From Pseudomonadota bacterium (GTDB taxonomy: Bacteria; Pseudomonadota; Gammaproteobacteria; Burkholderiales; Rhodocyclaceae), in the NCBI GenBank assembly GCA_018262235.1, contig JAGTRY010000003.1, forward strand, positions 1 to 64,000: DNA of 64,000 bases, in the 5' to 3' direction. Shown here piece after piece: positions 46,423-55,689 of the stretch; positions within the stretch are counted from its first letter, which is position 1; every line of letters starts with the position of its first letter. The notes under the pieces are model-generated. The model was not told where the DNA came from and searched no databases. It saw only the letters and a program-made list of their open reading frames with translations. A program made the translations under genes and the position numbers.

Positions 46423-47973
46423 ATGCGACCTCAACTTCACCGTTTCACACTGGCAATCGTTTTGCTGGTCTGCCACGCCCACGCCATCGCGCAAGGCAAG
46501 ACCCTTATCGTATCCACCCCGGCCGACCCGCAGCATCTGAACCCTGCTATTACCACTGCTTCGCATACACACGCGGTAGCCGACTCGCTGTTCAACGGGC
46601 TGGTCGCACTGGATCGCGAGATGCGTCCGCAACCCGACCTGGCCGAGCGCTGGGTGGTGTCGCCAGATGGGCGCAGCGTTACCTTCACGCTGGCCAAAGC
46701 ACACTGGCACGATGGCAAGCCCGTAACGGCAGAAGACGTGCGTTTTTCCTTTGAGAACATTCTGCTCAAGCACCACGCGCGAACCAGCGCCAGCCTCAAA
46801 GGCGTGATTGAGCGCATCGAAGCGCGCGATGCGCAGACCGTGGTATTCCACCTCAAACGGCCCTATGCGCCACTGCTGCAACAACTGGACGTGACCGAGG
46901 CGCCGATTCTTCCTCGCCATGTCTATGACGGCGCTGACCCGACCCAGCACCCGGCCAACCTGAAGCCGGTAGGCTCCGGCCCCTTCAAGCTGGCCGAATA
47001 CCGTCGAGACGACGCCATCGTGCTGGTGAAGAATCCCGCTTACTTCAAGCCCGGTCTGCCCAAGCTCGACCGCCTGGTGTTCCGCGTACTGCCCGAGCCG
47101 CGTGCCGAGGTTCAGGCGCTGATCAAGGGCGAAGTCGACTTTGTACGCAGCGTTGCCGGTGCCGAGATCGAAACTTTGTCGCGCCTGCCAAACATCAAGC
47201 TGGATCGCGTGACAGCTGGCCCCGGTGGTGGCAATTGCGTGATGACCATGGTCTTCAACCTCGACCGCCCGGCATTCAAGGATGTCCGCGTGCGCCAGGC
47301 CATCGCGCAGGGCATAGACCGCCAGCGGATTCTGCGCGATGTGATCTTTGGTCAGGGGCGCGTGGCGGCAGCCCCCATCTCCTCGGGCATCGCCTGGGCG
47401 CATGACGCGAACGTGCTCGCCAAACTGCCTTTTGATGCGCAAGCCGCTGCGCACCTGCTTGATGCGGCAGGACTCAAGCCCGATGCCAGCGGCCAGCGCC
47501 TCAAGCTGGATATCGTGCATTTCCCGCAGTTCGCCCGTTACGCGCAAGCCATGCGCCAGGACCTGGCCGCGCTAGGTATCGCGCTGGAGTCCCGCCCCTA
47601 TGATCGCGCTGCGATGATCGATGCGATGTTTACCAAACGTGATTTCGATACCGGCCTTGTTTCCTATTGCAACGGGCCGGACCCCGAAATTGGCGTACGC
47701 CGCATGTTCGCAAGTGATGCCATCGGCCCGGTGCCCTTCTCGAATGGCGCGGCCTATCGCAGTGCCGAGGTCGACCGTCTGTTCGCCGACGCGCTAACGA
47801 CGACTGATCTCGCCAAGCGTGGTACCAGCTATCGCGCCATACAGGCCATCGTAGTGCGTGAACTGCCGTACTGGTGGCTGGTTGAGACAGATTCGCCGGT
47901 GGCCTGGCGGGCAAGCTTTGACGGCTTCGCGCCCTGGCGCGGCCAGTTTGCCGAAGGCGCTTTCGCACGCTGA
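46423..47973 (+). CDS. ABC transporter periplasmic binding protein, NikA/OppA type
   Basis: 516 aa from ATG 46423. A signal peptide (hydrophobic core LAIVLLVCHAHA) is followed by an SBP_bac_5 fold: STPADPQHLNPAITTAS, DLAERWVVSPDGRSVTF, DVRFSFENIL, VGSGPFKLAEY and RQAIAQGIDRQRI. The neighbours NikB/NikC-like permeases and NikR point to nickel or a nickel chelate; peptides remain possible. Confidence 0.88.
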   Translation: MRPQLHRFTLAIVLLVCHAHAIAQGKTLIVSTPADPQHLNPAITTASHTHAVADSLFNGLVALDREMRPQPDLAERWVVSPDGRSVTFTLAKAHWHDGKPVTAEDVRFSFENILLKHHARTSASLKGVIERIEARDAQTVVFHLKRPYAPLLQQLDVTEAPILPRHVYDGADPTQHPANLKPVGSGPFKLAEYRRDDAIVLVKNPAYFKPGLPKLDRLVFRVLPEPRAEVQALIKGEVDFVRSVAGAEIETLSRLPNIKLDRVTAGPGGGNCVMTMVFNLDRPAFKDVRVRQAIAQGIDRQRILRDVIFGQGRVAAAPISSGIAWAHDANVLAKLPFDAQAAAHLLDAAGLKPDASGQRLKLDIVHFPQFARYAQAMRQDLAALGIALESRPYDRAAMIDAMFTKRDFDTGLVSYCNGPDPEIGVRRMFASDAIGPVPFSNGAAYRSAEVDRLFADALTTTDLAKRGTSYRAIQAIVVRELPYWWLVETDSPVAWRASFDGFAPWRGQFAEGAFAR

Positions 47974-47981
47974 GCCTGCGC

Positions 47982-48950
47982 ATGACAGTGTCGGCCCTGC
48001 GCCGCCTGGCCGGCATGCTGCTTACCACCTGGCTGCTTGCCAGTGCGGTGTTCCTGCTGCTTCAAGCTGCGCCTGGCGATCCGCTCGCAGCACTGGGCGG
48101 AGATTTCCAGAGCACCGAGACGCGCGCGCATCTGGCGCAGGAACTGGGACTGAATCGCAGCCTCGGTCAGCGTTACGTCGACTGGTTGAACGGTCTGGCG
48201 CAGGCAGATTTGGGGCGATCCTACGCTTACCAGCGTCCGGTGCTTGAGGTGATTCTGGAGCGCCTGCCGGTCACCTTTGCCATCGTGTTGCCCGCATTGC
48301 TCGGCGCGGCCCTGCTGGGCGTAGCGCTGGGCTTTTTCGCTGCGCGTGCGCCGCACTCAGGCGTTTCCCGGCTGACAGCCGCGCTTTGCCTGCTGCTCTT
48401 CGCGATTCCCGTCTACTGGTTGGCTCATCTGCTCGTGCAAGGTTTTTCGCTGCATCTGGGCTGGCTGCCCGCACAGGGCCTGCGCGATCTGCGTGCCATG
48501 CACAGCGGCGCAGCCGCATGGCTTGACCTGGCCCTGCACCTGCTGTTGCCGATCTGTGCCGCCGGCTTGCATCAACTGGCGGCGCTTTTCCTGATCGCAC
48601 GCACGCGCATTGCGGATGAAATGCGTGCGCCGCATTTCGCCACAGCCATCGCTAAAGGTCTGTCGCTGGGGCATGCGCAATGGCGTCACGCCCTGCCACA
48701 GGCGGCACTCTCACTGGTGACCCTGCTCGGCATGCGCTTTGCCGCGCTGCTGACTTCTGCCACCCTGGTCGAAATCGCCTTCGGCCTGCCCGGCATCGGG
48801 CGCTTGTTCGTCGATGCTGCGCGTGGGCGTGATTATCCCTTGGTGCTGGGCGTGTTTCTGTGCGTCTTGCTACTCACCCTGCTGGCCAATACGCTGAGTG
48901 ATCTGCTGTGTCGCCAACTCGACCCGCGCCTGCGAGGGGCTCAGCGATGA
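47982..48950 (+). CDS. ABC transporter permease, NikB type
   Basis: 322 aa with six predicted helices and the BPD_transp_1 coupling loop (EMRAPHFATAIAKGLSLGHAQW). It starts 9 bases after the binding-protein stop and overlaps the next permease by ATGA. Confidence 0.9.
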   Translation: MTVSALRRLAGMLLTTWLLASAVFLLLQAAPGDPLAALGGDFQSTETRAHLAQELGLNRSLGQRYVDWLNGLAQADLGRSYAYQRPVLEVILERLPVTFAIVLPALLGAALLGVALGFFAARAPHSGVSRLTAALCLLLFAIPVYWLAHLLVQGFSLHLGWLPAQGLRDLRAMHSGAAAWLDLALHLLLPICAAGLHQLAALFLIARTRIADEMRAPHFATAIAKGLSLGHAQWRHALPQAALSLVTLLGMRFAALLTSATLVEIAFGLPGIGRLFVDAARGRDYPLVLGVFLCVLLLTLLANTLSDLLCRQLDPRLRGAQR

Positions 48951-49732
48951 GACGCCCCCTCCATCCCGCCTGGCTCGTGCTCATCCTGATGAGTCTGCTG
49001 GCAATCATGGCCGAGCAACTGTTGCCTCAGGCGGCCACCGCCCGGCTACTGGCGCCGTTCTCCCCCCCTTCCTGGCAGGCCGGGTGGGTGGGATGGCTAG
49101 GCAGCGATGATCTGGGGCGCAGCATCAGCGGCCTGCTGCTCATCGGCCTGCGCGAATCCTTGCTGGTGGCGGTGGGCTCACTACTACTGGCCTTGCCACT
49201 GGGTTGCGTGTTGGGGCTGTTGTCAGCCTTCCAGGGCACTCTGGCACAGGCCGCCGAGCGTCTGACGATGACTTGTCAGGTCTTGCCGCGCTTCTTTCTC
49301 GCGATCCTGGTGGCGGCCTTTTATGGCGCCACGCGCGAAGGCTTGATCCTGGTGCTGGGGCTAAGCTCTTGGCCGCTGGTTGCGCGTCTGGTACGTGCAG
49401 AAACGCTCTCCCTCCTGCAGCGCCCCTGGCTCATTGCCAGCCGGCTTGATGGTGTTTCGCCCTGGCGTCTGGCCTGGCGGCACTTGCTGCCGCACGCGCT
49501 GCAGCCACTGCGCGCCGCCGCCAGCACGGTGTTTGGCGCTGCGGTAATGGCTGAGGCCGCCATCGGTTTCATCGGCCTGGGCGATCCGCGCTATCAAAGT
49601 CTGGGAGCGCTACTGGCTCAGGCCTTTGGCCTCGGCCCGCTGCTGCCCTGGCTGGCCTGCTCAGCTGGCGGCCTGCTGCTGGGCCTGATCCTGCTTGTGC
49701 AGTGGGGCTTGCCGCCGACCGACGAAACCTGA
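48947..49732 (+). CDS. ABC transporter permease, NikC type
   Basis: 261 aa from ATG 48947 with five to six helices and the EAA-like loop (LIASRLDGVSPWRLAWRHLLPH). No ATP-binding subunit follows: the next gene, nikR, is on the other strand 11 bases beyond. The pair of permeases would need ATPases encoded elsewhere. Confidence 0.88.
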   Translation: MRRPLHPAWLVLILMSLLAIMAEQLLPQAATARLLAPFSPPSWQAGWVGWLGSDDLGRSISGLLLIGLRESLLVAVGSLLLALPLGCVLGLLSAFQGTLAQAAERLTMTCQVLPRFFLAILVAAFYGATREGLILVLGLSSWPLVARLVRAETLSLLQRPWLIASRLDGVSPWRLAWRHLLPHALQPLRAAASTVFGAAVMAEAAIGFIGLGDPRYQSLGALLAQAFGLGPLLPWLACSAGGLLLGLILLVQWGLPPTDET

Positions 49733-49743
49733 AACTGACGGGT

Positions 49744-50181
49744 TTAGCGGCGCCGGAAATACGCCCCTGAGAGGGTGGCAGTTTCCACCGGCACGACATG
49801 CGCATGACCATGACGCACGCCGGTCTGCGCTTTCACGGATTCAGCGAAGTCCATGACCTTGCCTGTGGCGCCACGCAAGAATACGGCCTCGACGCAATTG
49901 GCGTGATCAAGATGGGCGTGCATGGTCGATACCGTCAGGTCGTGATGCTCATGCTGGATATCGGTCAGGCGGCTGGCGAGCTGACGCTCGTGATGGTCGT
50001 ACACATAACTCAACACCGCCACGCACTGTTGCACCGGGCCTTCGGCCAGCGAAGTTTCACCCAGCTCGCGCCGCAACAAGTCCCGGATCGCTTCGGAGCG
50101 GTTTGCATAACCCTTGCGGCGCATCAGCGCCTCGAAGGCTTCGGCGAGATCGTCATCCAACGAGATGGTGAGTCTTTGCAT
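49744..50181 (-). CDS. nikR: Nickel-responsive regulator NikR
   Basis: 145 aa. N-terminal ribbon-helix-helix: RLTISLDDDLAEAFEALMRRKGYANRSEAIRDLLR. C-terminal ACT-like domain with the nickel ligands in expected places: His77, His88, His90 and Cys96 (STMHAHLDHANC). In E. coli it represses nikABCDE with Ni(II). It converges on nikC with 11 bases between them. Target is probably the transporter through the site near 46382. Confidence 0.95.
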   Translation of the reverse strand: MQRLTISLDDDLAEAFEALMRRKGYANRSEAIRDLLRRELGETSLAEGPVQQCVAVLSYVYDHHERQLASRLTDIQHEHHDLTVSTMHAHLDHANCVEAVFLRGATGKVMDFAESVKAQTGVRHGHAHVVPVETATLSGAYFRRR

Positions 50182-50270
50182 GTAGGTATTACCTGTCGGT
50201 CAGAGTGCTCTGCATTTTGCCCTAGCTTGTTCAAGCGTGCGGTTCTGACCCTCGCCCGTCGGCGTTGTAA

Positions 50271-51173
50271 TCACGAACTACTCAGGCGATGCTGACGCGC
50301 CAGCTCGACAAAAGCGTCCAGATAGTCGATGCCCGCATCGGCTTCGCGGATGCCGAGGAAGATCTGCTTGGGCACGCCCTGCCGGCCCAGTCTCACGGCG
50401 GTAAGATCGAGTTTGGGTGCGTATTCCTCCACCAGCCAGCGCGGTAGCGCCGCCACACCGCGGCCGCTGGCGACCATCTGCAGCATGATGTCGGTGGTCT
50501 CGATGGGTTTGCGGCGCTTGGGCGCGATGCCCGCCGGCGTGAGGAACTGGGTGTAGATGTCCAGCCGGTCGGTGGCCACCGGGTAGGTGATCAGGGTTTC
50601 GTCCGAGATCTGTTCGGGCTTGATCCACTCCGCGCTGCGCAAGGGATGCTGCGGCCCCACCACCAGCACCTGTTCATAGTCGAACACCGGCTCGAACACG
50701 AGGCCCGGTTTGTAGAGCGGATCGGGGGTGACCAGCATGTCGATTTCGTGGCCGAAGAGCGCGCCGATGCCGCCGAACTGGAATTTCTGCTTCACGTCCA
50801 CATCCACGTCCGGCCACGCGGCGAGATAGGGCGAGACGATCTTGAGCAGCCACTGGTAGCAGGGGTGGCATTCCATGCCGATGCGCAATGTGCCGCGCTC
50901 GCCCTGGGCGAACTGCTGCAGGCGCGCTTCGGCGAACTCCAGCTGGGGCAGCAGGCGATTGGCCACGGCGAGCAGGAATTCGCCGGCCTGGGTGGGGCGC
51001 AGGCTGCGGCCTTCGCGATACCACACGGCCACGCCGAGCTGCTCTTCGAGCTTGCGCATGGCATGGCTCAAGGCTGATTGCGTCAGGTGCAGCTTGTCGG
51101 CCGCTGCGGTGAGCGAACCTTCGCGCTCGACCTCGCGCAGGATGCTCAGATGGATGCGTTCAAGATGTGCCAT
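50271..51173 (-). CDS. metR: LysR-type regulator MetR
   Basis: 300 aa. The N-terminal HTH is REVEREGSLTAAADKLHLTQSALSHAMRKLEEQLG; the effector domain shows RIGMECHPCYQWL, characteristic of MetR, which responds to homocysteine. It is divergent from metE, as in enterobacteria, and would activate it. A palindrome lies 14 bases upstream of its start. Confidence 0.95.
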   Translation of the reverse strand: MAHLERIHLSILREVEREGSLTAAADKLHLTQSALSHAMRKLEEQLGVAVWYREGRSLRPTQAGEFLLAVANRLLPQLEFAEARLQQFAQGERGTLRIGMECHPCYQWLLKIVSPYLAAWPDVDVDVKQKFQFGGIGALFGHEIDMLVTPDPLYKPGLVFEPVFDYEQVLVVGPQHPLRSAEWIKPEQISDETLITYPVATDRLDIYTQFLTPAGIAPKRRKPIETTDIMLQMVASGRGVAALPRWLVEEYAPKLDLTAVRLGRQGVPKQIFLGIREADAGIDYLDAFVELARQHRLSSS

Positions 51174-51186
51174 ATGCGTGAGCGAG

Positions 51187-51204
51187 TTTCATCGATAGAT
51201 GAAA
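51187..51204. promoter_or_regulatory. Candidate MetR operator
   Basis: TTTCATC-GATA-GATGAAA, a perfect 7-bp inverted repeat in the metR-metE gap. MetR sites follow TGAA-N5-TTCA-like symmetry; here the halves are TTCA and TGAA in the outward order, and a TGAA...TTCA pair also runs from 51200 to 51232. Confidence 0.55.
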
Positions 51205-51275
51205 AAATACCATTTTTATTCATGGATTGCCGGTTTTAGGATGCGCCCACTTCCCCAACAACGGTGGCAATCAAC

Positions 51276-53597
51276 ATGGCAATCACACACAACCTGGGTT
51301 TCCCGCGCATCGGCGCAAAGCGCGAGCTGAAATTCGCGCTGGAGTCCTACTGGAAAGGCGAGTCTTCACGCGAGGCCCTCAAGGCGCTGGGCGCCGAACT
51401 GCGCCGGCGGCACTGGCAGGATCAGGCCACGCTGGATTACGCGCCGGTGGGCGATTTCGCCTTCTACGATCAGGTGCTGGACATGAGCTTCACCTTGGGC
51501 AACCTGCCCGAGCGGGTGCAGGGTTTTCATGGCGATGCGCTGGACAACTATTTCCGCGTGGCACGCGGCCGCTCCGTGGCCGCTCCGGAACCTCGGCGTT
51601 CGGCCCGGTCGCCGGAAACCCACGCCGACTGCTGCGGTGGCGTGGCCGCCGGCGAGATGACCAAGTGGTTCGACACCAACTACCACTACATCGTGCCGGA
51701 ATTCAGCGCCAGCACCCGCTTCAAGCTCGATGCCACGCGACTGGTGGCGCAACTCGCCGAGGCCCGCGCACAGGGCGTGAAAGCCAAGCCGGTGATCATC
51801 GGCCCGCTGACTTATCTGGCCATCGGCAAGGCCAAGGATGATTCCGACCAGCTGGCGCTGCTGCCGCAACTGCTGCCGGTGTATGCCGAGCTGCTGGAGG
51901 TGCTGGCCGAGCAAGGCACGGAATGGGTACAGATCGACGAGCCGATCCTGGTGACCGAGCTGGATGCCAAGTGGAAGCATGCCTTCAGCATCGCCTACCA
52001 CGCGCTCAAGACTTGTCGCGCCAAGCTGCTGCTGGCGAGCTACTTCGGCCAGCTGCGCGAGAATCTGGAATGGGCGATCAAGCTGCCCACCGCCGGCTTC
52101 CATCTGGATGCGGTGAATGCGCGCGACGAAGTGCTGCCGGCACTGAATTACCTCGCCAGCCACAAGGTGCTGTCGCTGGGCGTAATCAACGGCCGCAACA
52201 TCTGGAAGACCGATCTCACGGCAGTGCTGGACTGGCTGGCGCCGATGGCCGAGCGCCTGGGCGAGCGCCTGTGGATCGCACCGTCCTGCTCGCTGCTGCA
52301 TGTGCCGGTGGATCTGGACAGCGAGCTGAAGCTCGATGGCGAAATCCGGTCCTGGCTGGCCTTTGCCCGGCAGAAGCTGACCGAACTCGATGTGCTGGCC
52401 CGCGCACTGAATGCCGGACGCGAGGCGGTCAAGGCCGAGCTGGCCGCCAACTTCGCCGCCTGCGAGGCGCGCCGGAATTCGTCGCGTGTGCACAACCCGG
52501 CCGTGAAAGCCGCCATCGCGCAGATCACGCCGCAACTGGGCCAGCGCCAGCGCCCCTATGCCGAGCGCGCCGCAAAACAGGCCGCGCTACTGCAGCTGCC
52601 GAAGTTCCCCACCACCACCATCGGCTCGTTTCCGCAGACCGCCGATATCCGCAGCGCGCGCAGCGAATTCAAGGCCGGCGTGATCGATGAGGCCAGCTAC
52701 CGGGGCGCGATGCAGGCCGAAATTGCCCGCAGCGTACGCGAGCAGGAAGCGCTGGGGCTGGACGTGCTGGTGCATGGCGAGGCCGAGCGTAACGACATGG
52801 TCGAATACTTCGGCGAGCAGCTCGACGGCTATGCCTTCAGCCAGTTCGGCTGGGTGCAAAGTTACGGTTCACGCTGCGTGAAGCCGCCGATCCTGTTCGG
52901 CGACATCAGCCGCCCGAAGGCGATGACGGTCGACTGGATCCGCTATGCGCAATCGCTCACAGAGAAGCCGATGAAGGGCATGCTCACCGGGCCGGTGACG
53001 ATCCTGAACTGGTCTTTCGTCCGCGACGACCAGCCGCGTTCGGTGTCCTGCAAGCAACTCGCGCTGGCAATCCGCGAAGAGGTGCTGGACCTGGAACGCG
53101 CCGGCGTGCGCGTGATCCAGATCGACGAGGCCGCGCTGCGCGAAGGCCTGCCGCTGCGCCGCGCGCAGTGGAAGGCATACCTCGACTGGGCGGTGGAGTC
53201 CTTCCGCATCACCGCCAACGGCGTGGCCGATGAAACCCAGATCCACACCCACATGTGCTATTCGGAGTTCAACGACATCATCGCCCCGATTGCCGACATG
53301 GATGCCGACGTGATCACCATCGAGACCTCGCGTTCCGACATGGAGCTGCTCGACGTGTTCGACCACTTCCAGTATCCGAACGAGATCGGGCCGGGCGTGT
53401 ACGACATCCACTCGCCCAACATCCCGAGTCAGGAACACATGATCACGCTGATGCAGAAGGCCGCCGAGCGCATCCCGGCCGAGCGCCTGTGGGTGAATCC
53501 GGACTGCGGGCTGAAGACCCGCCAGTGGAATGAAGTGATCCCGGCACTCGCCAACATGGTGGCCGCGGCGAAGACCCTGCGCGCCGCTCTGAACTGA
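51276..53597 (+). CDS. metE: Cobalamin-independent methionine synthase
   Basis: 773 aa from ATG 51276, with a weak ribosome site. Two duplicated barrels: the N-terminal starts [16 protein letters not shown], the C-terminal has [26 protein letters not shown], and zinc ligands in [11 protein letters not shown] plus NPDCGLKTR. It uses methyl-tetrahydrofolate triglutamate. A Cys-containing insert near residue 115 (ETHADCCGG) is longer than in E. coli. It is followed by a good terminator. Confidence 0.97.
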   Translation: MAITHNLGFPRIGAKRELKFALESYWKGESSREALKALGAELRRRHWQDQATLDYAPVGDFAFYDQVLDMSFTLGNLPERVQGFHGDALDNYFRVARGRSVAAPEPRRSARSPETHADCCGGVAAGEMTKWFDTNYHYIVPEFSASTRFKLDATRLVAQLAEARAQGVKAKPVIIGPLTYLAIGKAKDDSDQLALLPQLLPVYAELLEVLAEQGTEWVQIDEPILVTELDAKWKHAFSIAYHALKTCRAKLLLASYFGQLRENLEWAIKLPTAGFHLDAVNARDEVLPALNYLASHKVLSLGVINGRNIWKTDLTAVLDWLAPMAERLGERLWIAPSCSLLHVPVDLDSELKLDGEIRSWLAFARQKLTELDVLARALNAGREAVKAELAANFAACEARRNSSRVHNPAVKAAIAQITPQLGQRQRPYAERAAKQAALLQLPKFPTTTIGSFPQTADIRSARSEFKAGVIDEASYRGAMQAEIARSVREQEALGLDVLVHGEAERNDMVEYFGEQLDGYAFSQFGWVQSYGSRCVKPPILFGDISRPKAMTVDWIRYAQSLTEKPMKGMLTGPVTILNWSFVRDDQPRSVSCKQLALAIREEVLDLERAGVRVIQIDEAALREGLPLRRAQWKAYLDWAVESFRITANGVADETQIHTHMCYSEFNDIIAPIADMDADVITIETSRSDMELLDVFDHFQYPNEIGPGVYDIHSPNIPSQEHMITLMQKAAERIPAERLWVNPDCGLKTRQWNEVIPALANMVAAAKTLRAALN

Positions 53598-53620
53598 AGC
53601 GCCCTTCCCTGCCAATCGCG

Positions 53621-53647
53621 AGTCCCGGCCATGCGCCGGGACTTTTT
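53621..53647 (+). terminator. metE terminator
   Basis: AGTCCCGGC (53621-53629), CATGC, GCCGGGACT (53635-53643) then TTTTTC. Confidence 0.9.
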
Positions 53648-53688
53648 CTGTTCCCTCACGCGCCCTGCCGGCGCCGAAAGCCCACTGC

Positions 53689-53793
53689 GTGAAATTCATC
53701 AACCGCCGTCTCAGCCTCCGCAACTTCCGCGCCCAGGCATCCATCGGCTTTCATCCGGCCGAGCATAGAGCTCCTTTTCGAGCCACAGACTAA
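53689..53793 (+). pseudogene. 5' fragment resembling folB (dihydroneopterin aldolase)
   Basis: From GTG 53689 the frame reads KFINRRLSLRNFRAQASIGF, then HPAEHRAP, like the start of FolB (RR-x-FLRDF-x-V-ASIGIHDFE). Similarity breaks at about 53781 and the frame stops at TAA 53791-53793. The rest of the gene is missing from the window. I read it as a gene cut by a rearrangement; a chance match is possible. Confidence 0.5.
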
Positions 53794-53811
53794 CCAGATC
53801 GCCTTTAACGG

Positions 53812-53830
53812 CAGTAACTTTGACAGTAAC
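53812..53830 (+). repeat. 19-bp direct repeat, copy 2
   Basis: CAGTAACTTTGACAGTAAC, identical and same orientation to 43744-43762, 10,068 bases apart. It lies about 30 bases after the folB break. Confidence 0.9.
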
Positions 53831-53901
53831 TACAAACATCGAACTACACATACTCATACATAGAGCGGCATACGAAGATTTGTTAGATAGTCGCCGCCCC
53901 A

Positions 53902-53939
53902 AAACGAAAGAGCCACCCAACCAGGTGGCTTTGTCGTTT
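53902..53939. repeat. Imperfect 16-bp inverted repeat
   Basis: AAACGAAAGAGCCACC pairs 14 of 16 with GGTGGCTTTGTCGTTT around CAACCA. It may be a terminator (AGCCACC stem with T-rich flank) or a recombination end. Confidence 0.55.
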
Positions 53940-54001
53940 GTGAAACATGAATGCCTTGCGACAGTAAAACCGTCACTCTGCAATGTCTCAGAGGCGTACA
54001 G

Positions 54002-54868
54002 CTACTTTTTGAGCGTCAGAGCGTAATCGTAAAGCTCGTTTTTTGACACTCCGGTAATCTGCGCAGCCAATTTCACCGCAGTTTTCAGCGGGAGTTCTGC
54101 CAGCAACAGCTTGAGCACACGCTCGGCATCCGGAGAAATGCCTTCAAGCTGCGGCGCAGGGCCAACGAGCAACACAAACTCTCCACGCTGGCGATTCGGG
54201 TCGGCCTTGAGCCAATCCAGCGCTACACCAAGCGGCATGCGTGCAATTTGCTCAAAAAGCTTCGTCAGCTCCCGAGCAAACACGATTTCACGTTCGGGCT
54301 CCAGCGTGACGGCAAGATCCTCTACGCACTCCACTACACGATGCGGTGCCTCATAGAACACCAGAGTGGCAGACAATCCGCGCAGTGCCTCCAGCGCCGC
54401 TTTGCGCGCCGTCGTCTTGTTGGGCAGAAAACCAACAAAGTGGAAATGGGGGGCATACAGTCCTGAAGCCGACAGCGCTGTAACCGCTGCGCAAGCGCCA
54501 GGTACAGGGACCACGGGATAACCCGCTTCTTGAACCCGGGCAACCAGACGTGCCCCCGGATCAGAAACAGCCGGAGTGCCTGCGTCCGTAATCAAGGCTA
54601 TATGTTTGCCAGCCTCCAGCAATGCAATGATGCGGGTAGCTCCCTCCTGCTCATTGTGTTCGTGCAGCGCCAGCAGATGCGGCTTGATGCCGTGAGCATC
54701 GAGAAGACGTTGGCTGTGGCGGGTATCTTCCGCCGCAACGGTATCCACAAGCCGCAAGACAGCCAGTGCACGCAAAGTGATGTCCTGCCTGTTCCCGAGC
54801 GGAGTGGCAACCACATACAATGCGGCGGAAGCGTGCAGCGGATTTTCGTCTGAGAGCAGGATGGCCAT
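54002..54868 (-). CDS. rsmI: 16S rRNA (cytidine-1402-2'-O)-methyltransferase
   Basis: 288 aa from ATG 54868. The TP-methylase fold shows LYVVATPLGNRQDITLRAL, VAAEDTRHSQRLL, LITDAGTPAVSDPGARLV, PGACAAVTALSASGL and YEAPHR. The C-terminal HTH-like part ends near KNELYDYAL. It is divergent from yraN, as in E. coli's yraL region. Confidence 0.96.
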   Translation of the reverse strand: MAILLSDENPLHASAALYVVATPLGNRQDITLRALAVLRLVDTVAAEDTRHSQRLLDAHGIKPHLLALHEHNEQEGATRIIALLEAGKHIALITDAGTPAVSDPGARLVARVQEAGYPVVPVPGACAAVTALSASGLYAPHFHFVGFLPNKTTARKAALEALRGLSATLVFYEAPHRVVECVEDLAVTLEPEREIVFARELTKLFEQIARMPLGVALDWLKADPNRQRGEFVLLVGPAPQLEGISPDAERVLKLLLAELPLKTAVKLAAQITGVSKNELYDYALTLKK

Positions 54869-54923
54869 GGGCAACTGGGTAGGCAAGATCAGAAAGGTGC
54901 TGGATTGTGTGCTGCCAGGCGGT

Positions 54924-55307
54924 ATGCCGCAAGCTTCTCAGGGCAAGGCTACGGAAGGCGCCCGCGCAGAAAGGCTCGCTGAACAGCACCTGACAGCACG
55001 GGGCGTGAAAATTCTCGCGCGCAATGTGCGCTGCAAAGGTGGCGAAATCGATCTGATCGCCCTGTATGAAGGCTGCGTACTGTTCATTGAAGTCCGCCTG
55101 CGCAAACGCTCGGATTTTGGCGGCGCAGCCAGCAGCATCACGCGAGCCAAACAACGCCGGATCGTGCTCACCGCACAGCACTGGCTACAAGGCCCGGGAC
55201 GCGCATTCCGCGGCCATCCCTGCCGCTTTGACGCCATCACATTCAACGCGCTGGATCGCGACCACATCGAATGGCTGCCATCCGCTTTTTCTGCCGAGAA
55301 GGCGTGA
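54924..55307 (+). CDS. yraN: UPF0102 protein YraN
   Basis: 127 aa from ATG 54924 (AGGCGG just upstream); longer starts at 54861 or 54867 would overlap rsmI. The endonuclease-like core reads ERLAEQHLTARGVKILARNVRCKGGEIDLIAL and FIEVRLRK. It has a nuclease-like PD-(D/E)xK pattern, but no activity has been settled. It is followed one base later by a HIRAN gene. Confidence 0.9.
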   Translation: MPQASQGKATEGARAERLAEQHLTARGVKILARNVRCKGGEIDLIALYEGCVLFIEVRLRKRSDFGGAASSITRAKQRRIVLTAQHWLQGPGRAFRGHPCRFDAITFNALDRDHIEWLPSAFSAEKA

Positions 55308-55308
55308 A

Positions 55309-55689
55309 GTGCTGCGCAAGCTCCTTTTCCTCGGAATAGCGTCACTGCCAGGCCCGGTTTTGGCGGAAGGCCCCCACTTGATCATCCAGCGCGTCGCACT
55401 GGCGGGCTTCACGCATCACGCTGCTGGGCTTGTCTGGCAGCAATTACGCGAGGGCGATGTCCTCACGCTGGTACGCGAAAACACCAATCCGCACGACAAG
55501 CTGGCCGTGCGCGTCGATTGGCAAGGCCAGGCTTTGGGCTACCTGCCACGCACTGACAATGGCGCCATCGCCCGGGCGCTGGATGACGGTACACCTTTAC
55601 GGATCCGGATCAGCCGTCTACGCGAGCATCCCGATCCGCGCCGCCGGATTGAGGTCGAGATATCGGCGGAACTCCGTCAGAAGCCTTGA
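55309..55689 (+). CDS. HIRAN-domain protein with a signal peptide
   Basis: 126 aa from GTG 55309, directly after the yraN stop. The N-terminus LRKLLFLGIASLPGPVLA looks like a signal peptide. The HIRAN domain (about 25-115) has LTLVRENTNPHDKLAVRVDWQGQALGYLPR. HIRAN domains bind DNA ends or single strands in HLTF-like proteins; an exported version is unexpected and its role is unknown. Confidence 0.8.
   Translation: MLRKLLFLGIASLPGPVLAEGPHLIIQRVALAGFTHHAAGLVWQQLREGDVLTLVRENTNPHDKLAVRVDWQGQALGYLPRTDNGAIARALDDGTPLRIRISRLREHPDPRRRIEVEISAELRQKP

Larger units (their letters stand above)
53648..54001. other. Junction region between metE and rsmI
   Basis: About 350 bases. It carries a folB-like 5' fragment (53689-53793), the second 19-bp direct repeat (53812-53830) and the inverted repeat at 53902-53939. 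AT content rises after 53785. No intact gene was seen. Confidence 0.6.

Noticed and set aside
51366-52535. A 389-codon minus-strand open frame within metE
   Set aside because: It is antisense to a clear methionine synthase and has no motif of its own.
53711-53983. A 90-codon minus-strand frame over the 53.8-kb junction
   Set aside because: No ribosome site or family; the CAGTAAC repeats simply read as a Val/Thr/Lys stretch. The folB-like reading on the plus strand fits better.
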